Source of the DNA: Elysia crispata
Taxonomy: Eukaryota; Mollusca; Gastropoda; Plakobranchidae
Length of the DNA: 64,000 nucleotides
Direction of reading: 5' to 3'
NCBI GenBank assembly: GCA_033675545.1
Contig: JAWDGP010003841.1
Span: 125,001-189,000 of the forward strand
Under the pieces are notes generated by a model. It was not told the origin of the DNA and did no database searches. It saw only the letters and a list, made by a program, of their open reading frames with translations. The translations under genes and the position numbers were made by a program. Positions 57,829-64,000 of this stretch are shown here, one piece after another (position 1 is the first letter of the stretch; every line of letters starts with the position of its first letter).

Positions 57829-58882
57829 GTGCTCCTTATATGATAGCCCTCCAGTTTAAAAAAAAAAAAAAAAAAGATATTATGTTCCTGAATTTCAAAT
57901 ATTATTTTTTAAACAGAGAAGACAACAAAACAACGATAAAGGCTGGAACAGTCGATGCAGGCCTAAAGAACTGCAGATTCAAGTAATTAATAAAGAAATA
58001 ATGGAATAGAAGAAGCCATCCTATCTAAAAAAAAAAAAAAATAGGTTGCATTGTTGGTGGTTAATAATTATCTCCATGCCAAGTAAGTGAAAGTTAGTGG
58101 TACGAAGAGTTTTCGTGATTGCGCTGGATTTAGCAGGTCTAAATCAAAAGAGTTCCAATCACGTTCAAGAAACCAAACAGACAGACGGCTTGGGTGACGA
58201 AGTAAAAAAAAAATAAAAGTTACAAGTTGCTTTGCCTAGATATAGTAGACAGCTTGGGTTTTTTTTTAATCGTTGGAGATTAATCCGTGCCTGATATCTC
58301 GGCAAACCATCATGGCGTGTTCTCTATTGGTATCCGTCTGACAGGGTAGAGCAGCAAAGTTGATAACTCTAGGTCGTCCATCAAACCAGAAATGGTTGTA
58401 AACCGCAATGTAGTAACCTCCTATCACTATTATCAGGTCAAGACGAGTGTCCTACTGGAAGACCATCGCCTCTTTCTACTCTAAACTTGAGATCTTTTTT
58501 ATTATTTTTTTTTTATTTAGACACTCATAGTTCCATACAAAGAAAGGAGAAATTTAGAAGATTTTGTCCATAGTTTTGCGCCAAGGTACTTCACCTAAAG
58601 TCTCTGGTGATTAGGTAATTTATGTGATGATATTTTTAGATCGCTGATTTTTTTTATTTTTATTTTTTTTTTAATTATCCTTTGAGAGGTGTATATAGCA
58701 TAACGCGTTGTGCTTGAAGAGATGCTCCAAAATCAACTACGGGGCTGTTGCTACAACTCCTTTGAAGATCGCTATATATAGGTGATTTTTACCCACATGC
58801 AAAAGGAGCCTTTTTTATAAACTCAAAAGTATTCCGAACCTTGATTTTCCTCGACAAAAATAATCTTACGGAGACTCTCACT
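57829..58882. other. Intergenic, nothing recognised
   Basis: AT-rich sequence with poly-A and poly-T runs. Confidence 0.5.
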
Positions 58883-59718
58883 GACTGGAAGCTTCCCGTC
58901 TCTTTTATTTTATCTTAGGGAGAGGATTACACGATACACTTCTGTAACGTCCTCATTAACGTGTGGTTCTGTACAGACTGGAAGCTTCCCACCTCTTTTA
59001 TTTTATCTTAGGGAGAGGATTACACGATACACTTCTGTAACGTCCTCATTAACTTGTGGTTCTATAGAGACTGGAAGCTTCCCACCTCTTTTATTTATCT
59101 TAGGGAGAGGATTACACGATACACTTCTGTAACTTACTCATTAACTTGTGGTTCTGTACAGACTGGAAGCTTCCCACCTCTTTTATTTTATCTTAGGGAG
59201 AGGATTACACGATACACTTCTGTAACTAACTCATTAACTTGTGGTTTTGTAGAGACTGGAAGCTTCCCACCTCTTTTATTCTATCTTAGGGAGAGGATTA
59301 CACGATACACTTTTGTAACTTACTCATTAACTTGTGGTTCTGTAGAGACTGGAAGCTTCCCGTCTATTTTATTTTATCTTAGGAAGAGGATTACATGATA
59401 CACTTCTGTAACTTACTCATTAACTTGTGGTTCTGTACAGACTGGAAGCTTCCCACCTCTTTTATTTTATCTTAGGGAGAGGATTACACGATACACTTCT
59501 GTAACTAACTCATTAACTTGTGGTTTTGTAGAGACTGGAAGCTTCCCACCTCTTTTATTCTATCTTAGGGAGAGGATTACACGATACACTTCTGTAACTT
59601 ACTCATTAACTTGTGGTTCTGTACAGACTGGAAGCTTCCCGTCTCTTTTATTTCATCTTAGGGAAAGGATTACACGATACACTTCTGTAACTTACTCATT
59701 AACTTGTGGTTCTGTACA
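58883..59718. repeat. 93-bp minisatellite, nine copies
   Basis: Units start GACTGGAAGCTTCCC and contain GAGAGGATTACACGATACAC, ending in the hinge AACTTGTGGTTCTGTACA. 93 is 31 codons, so open frames arise by periodicity. Confidence 0.95.
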
Positions 59719-60540
59719 GACTCGACAGTTTAGCATAGCAGATCTGATCTACCCACGGGTTCCACTGGATCGTGACCCATTTTAGACACGCCATTAACTT
59801 GTGGTTCTGTACAGACTCGACAGTTTAGCAGATCTGATCTACCCACGGGTTCCACTGGATCGTGACCCATTTTAGACACCCCATTAACTTGTGGTTCTGT
59901 ACAGACTCGACAGTTTAGCAGATCTGATCTACCCACGGGTTCCACTGGATCGTGACCCATTTTAGACACCCCATTAACTTGTGGTTCTGTACAGACTCGA
60001 CAGTTTAGCAGATCTGATCTACCCACGGGTTCCACTGGATCGTGACCCATTTTAGACACGCCATTAACTTGTGGTTCTGTACAGACTCGCCAGTTTAGCA
60101 TAGCAGATCTGATCTACCCACGGGTTCCACTGGATCGTGACCCATTTTAGACACGCCATTAACTTGTGGTTCTGTACAGACTCGCCAGTTTAGCACAGCA
60201 GATCTGATCTACCCACGGGTTCCACTGGGTCGTGACCCATTTTAGACACCCCATTAACTTGTGGTTCTGTACAGACTCGCCAGTTTAGCACAGCAGATCT
60301 GATCTACCCACGGGTTCCACTGGGTCGTGACCCATTTTAGACACGCCATTAACTTGTGGTTCTGTACAGACTCGACAGTTTAGCATAGCAGATCTGATCT
60401 ACCCACGGGTTCCACTGGATCGTGACCCATTTTAGACACGCCATTAACTTGTGGTTCTGTACAGACTCGCCAGTTTAGCATAGCAGATCTGATCTACCCA
60501 CGGGTTCCACTGGATCGTGACCCATTTTAGACACGCCATG
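59719..60540. repeat. 90/95-bp minisatellite, nine copies
   Basis: Units start GACTCGACAG or GACTCGCCAG and contain ACGGGTTCCACTGGATCGTG and CCATTTTAGACACSCC, ending in the same hinge AACTTGTGGTTCTGTACA as the preceding array. The 5-base length difference is a TAGCA duplication in some units. Confidence 0.95.
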
Positions 60541-61050
60541 AGCAACCAAGAGCCCTAGGACTTGTCTGGAGTAGGTCATACCAGTCTGTGGGTGTGGGTC
60601 AAGTCTGTCGTTATGTAAGAGATTACAAAGCCTTCAGCTCAGGAAGCGTAGACTCACCGCAGGCCTCCGTGTTCTATGGGTTCTACAAAAATATCCTCTT
60701 TATATTAATAATACAGCAGCAATAATGGCTATGTTGAAAGCGGCGCAGCAGCTTTCCATGGAACTCTTTTTTTTTTATAGTGCCAACACAAATAAAATTT
60801 CTTATATTTTCTGCATCGTTAGTCTCCAACCATATAGAGTTTTGGCTAATAAGAACGAGAGAGGAAGTGAGACAAATCGGGGAGGGGGTGGAAGAGAAAG
60901 AGAGAAAGAGGAGAGTCGGGAAGAGAAAAAGGGGGAGAGAGAAATAGAGAGCGAGAGACAAAGAGGGAGAAAATGGGAAGGAAAGAGAGAGCGAGAGGGA
61001 CAAAAGGGGGAAAAGGGAAGGGGGTAGAGACACACAAAGAGAGAGAAAAG

Positions 61051-61110
<60 letters not shown>

Positions 61111-61683
61111 GTGAGAGAAAGGGGGCAGGAAGGAAGGCCGAGGAGAAATAAGATGAAAAAAAAAATAAAAACCAGCTATACGTCAAATTGGTCCAAAATT
61201 AGATTCAGGATTATCTAAATATTTACCGGTAGCTCTAAATGGAACCAAGTTTCATCAATGGCAAACGTCAACGTCTAGGACTCTCAGAGTAGTGAGACTG
61301 ACAAAAATTAAATGGATATTTTAACAACTTCTACTGCATCGATCAAACTCTACTTCGAACTTCTCTTATGTTCACAGACCATTGATGATATTAAAGGCTT
61401 CCACACATCTCCCAGTCCTGGTGTGTTGGGTGAACAACGGAAAGCTTTTGTCGTGTTGCGTGTGGCAGCTCTCTTCAGAACAGTTAAGAGGCATAAAACT
61501 ATAAAATAATTTATTTATTCAGTTGAAATTATAATTACGCTTCGCTATTATTCTATTTTTTTCCGCCAGTACGGCTGACACCAGCCTATTGGTGCAAGGT
61601 CTAAGGTCTAAGCCCAACAGATTGTCTTTGTTTTCATTTCTGTAATGAAGCCAAGTTTGTCTGTATGCTGTCTATTACTCTCT
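60541..61683. other. Intergenic with GA-rich tract
   Basis: Degenerate GA-rich sequence at about 60850-61110 ends in about 60 bases of pure GA. No gene recognised. Confidence 0.5.
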
Positions 61684-61692
61684 ATATATCTA

Positions 61693-61741
<49 letters not shown>

Positions 61742-61754
61742 CTCTATATATCTA

Positions 61755-61787
<33 letters not shown>

Positions 61788-61796
61788 CTCTATCTA

Positions 61797-61842
<46 letters not shown>

Positions 61843-61900
61843 CTTGTCTGCCTGTATGCCTACCTGTCTATTTTTCTATCTACCTCTTTATCTATAAACT

Positions 61901-61998
<98 letters not shown>

Positions 61999-62173
61999 GT
62001 CTATTTATCTATTTATCGAGTCATACCCGAAGAGAGCGGAGGACAGGCGACACCTTTGTCCTCCGCTTGAAACACAAGTGTAGTATGCAGAGAATTTAAG
62101 GTAAGATCTTCTATATCTATGAAATGCTCCCACAGTTGAGCACTCTTATCAATTATTCCAACTTATCTTCAAA

Positions 62174-62262
<89 letters not shown>
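61684..62262. repeat. (TATC)n microsatellites, three blocks
   Basis: TATC arrays at about 61684-61850, 61904-62015 and 62174-62262, separated by degenerate or unique sequence. Confidence 0.95.
62035..62067. repeat. Hairpin between GATA arrays
   Basis: 11-base arms AGCGGAGGACA and TGTCCTCCGCT with an 11-base loop, in unique sequence between two TATC blocks. Confidence 0.7.
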
Positions 62263-62263
<1 letters not shown>

Positions 62264-63065
62264 CTCTGTTTACCAATCAGTATATGAGATATGTAAAATT
62301 AAATCTTGCAGACCACAGAGGAAGCTAACAAGTTTACACTCATCATGTAAAACAGGCATGAGAGAATTTTTAATACATGTATTTAAATTCTTTGTTTGCT
62401 CGCTTTAAGAGTGCGCGTATGGTGTTGCTTTATGCACTGTGCAAGAATATTTAATAAGAACGCATAAACGGAACAAAGAATGAAATATCATTCACTTCTT
62501 TCTGTAGGGAATTTCCCGTTTGACTATCCAATAAAAAAAAATGAGGAAAAAAAATAGAGCAGTGGGATTATAATTATGTGAAAAACTATAGGAAGTTAAT
62601 ACTGTCTTGTAAAAGTTAGTTTTCAAGCTGTCACCAATGCGGCGTGTGTGTTTTTACGCCAGGCTGACTGCATTCATAGCTCTCATTTTAGCTTCAGTAA
62701 CACTGTGTATAGCGCTCTGGTGTGGGACGCACTGGTGCACAGTGGAAGAAAAACGCGTGAAAACCTGATGCGCTACAAAATTAATTAGTCAGATGGAAGA
62801 ATTTGGCAATGTGGGCCTAAACCAAACCAAACTAACATTAACGGTTTTTTTTGAAAAATTGAATTAGTGATTGAAATATCAATCTATTTGACCGATTTGT
62901 TATTATGCAAATCTGTTAAACATCTACTTTTTCTTGTTCTCGATGCATTCTGTGTCAAACAATGATTCCAGCTAGGTGATATATTCTGAGATGTTCTGAA
63001 GCTCTTCCAGAGGTCTATATAATTTGAATAATAGACATTTCCCGACTGATATTGCGGTTTCTATG
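62263..63065. other. Intergenic, nothing recognised
   Basis: No gene or repeat structure seen on either strand. Confidence 0.5.
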
Positions 63066-63640
<575 letters not shown>

Positions 63641-64000
63641 GTTGCACAGATTTCATTTAATTTGCACGCATGCTCAGTTCAGAAGAAAACGCACGAGCAA
63701 CGTTAAGAGCGAATGAAGTTCACACTACAACCTTGGCAATTTGATTGGCTTCATGGTGAAGCGAATCTTTTCTTTTTATTCCCTCTTTTTTTTTTTTTTT
63801 TTTTTTCAATAAGAATAATATTATAATGGGTGATTTCCATAGAGATACTCCATTAAAACTTCAAAAAATTAATGTACCTGATTCCGAAATAGCTTAGTCT
63901 GTCAGGGTAAAACTAGGAGTATTTAAAACAATTTAGAGCTACTTCTATGACGAAACTGCTTCAACAAAGGAAATAGTTGCAACGTTAAGATAGTAAGAAA
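63641..64000. other. Right edge, nothing recognised
   Basis: AT-rich sequence with a poly-T tract near 63790. Confidence 0.5.

Noticed and set aside
59730-60101. 123-codon open frame with 30-residue repeats
   Set aside because: Read-through of the 90-bp minisatellite, not a gene.
61645-62408. Open frames of Tyr-Leu-Ser-Ile repeats
   Set aside because: Translation of TATC microsatellites.

Overview
The window looks like a heterobranch (euthyneuran) gastropod genome. It is AT-rich and intron-rich, with very long GA/CT and GATA microsatellites and clusters of the palindrome CTAGATCTAG. Its GPCR matches the chemosensory-receptor type known from Aplysia and its relatives. The taxon is an inference from gene style; no marker gene fixes the species. 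I see no tRNA, rRNA, CRISPR array or prokaryotic gene.

Layout. (1) 1-9.2 kb is one giant imperfect palindrome whose left arm runs off the window edge. Each arm carries a four-exon gene for a small secreted eight-cysteine peptide; the two genes are divergent. (2) 10.3-11.6 kb holds a two-exon GPCR on the minus strand. (3) 18-24.8 kb holds a minus-strand gene for a protein with two tandem coactosin-like ADF-H domains; its exon structure records an internal duplication. (4) 30.4-33.0 kb is bounded by ~58-bp inverted repeats and holds a decayed THAP domain, an unidentified open exon and GA-rich duplications. (5) 33.3-38.8 kb holds a candidate plus-strand gene with TATA, CRE, spliced small exons and a polyA signal, family unknown; a LINE fragment sits in an intron. 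(6) 39.3-47.5 kb is a satellite of 54-bp monomers in a higher-order repeat. (7) 48.1-57.3 kb is a complete 14-exon WDR46/UTP7 gene on the minus strand, with a pogo-like MITE and a LINE fragment in introns. (8) 58.9-64 kb has no recognised gene. It holds two abutting minisatellites sharing a hinge sequence, GATA arrays and a mirror-ordered compound trinucleotide microsatellite.

The well-supported genes are WDR46 (18S rRNA maturation in the SSU processome), the tandem ADF-H protein (actin binding by family) and the chemosensory-type GPCR. They show no shared pathway and look like ordinary neighbours separated by repeats. The least ordinary parts are the palindromic peptide gene pair, the satellite and the orphan spliced gene. 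Splice models were read by eye from AG/GT signals and phase; no alignment or expression data were available.
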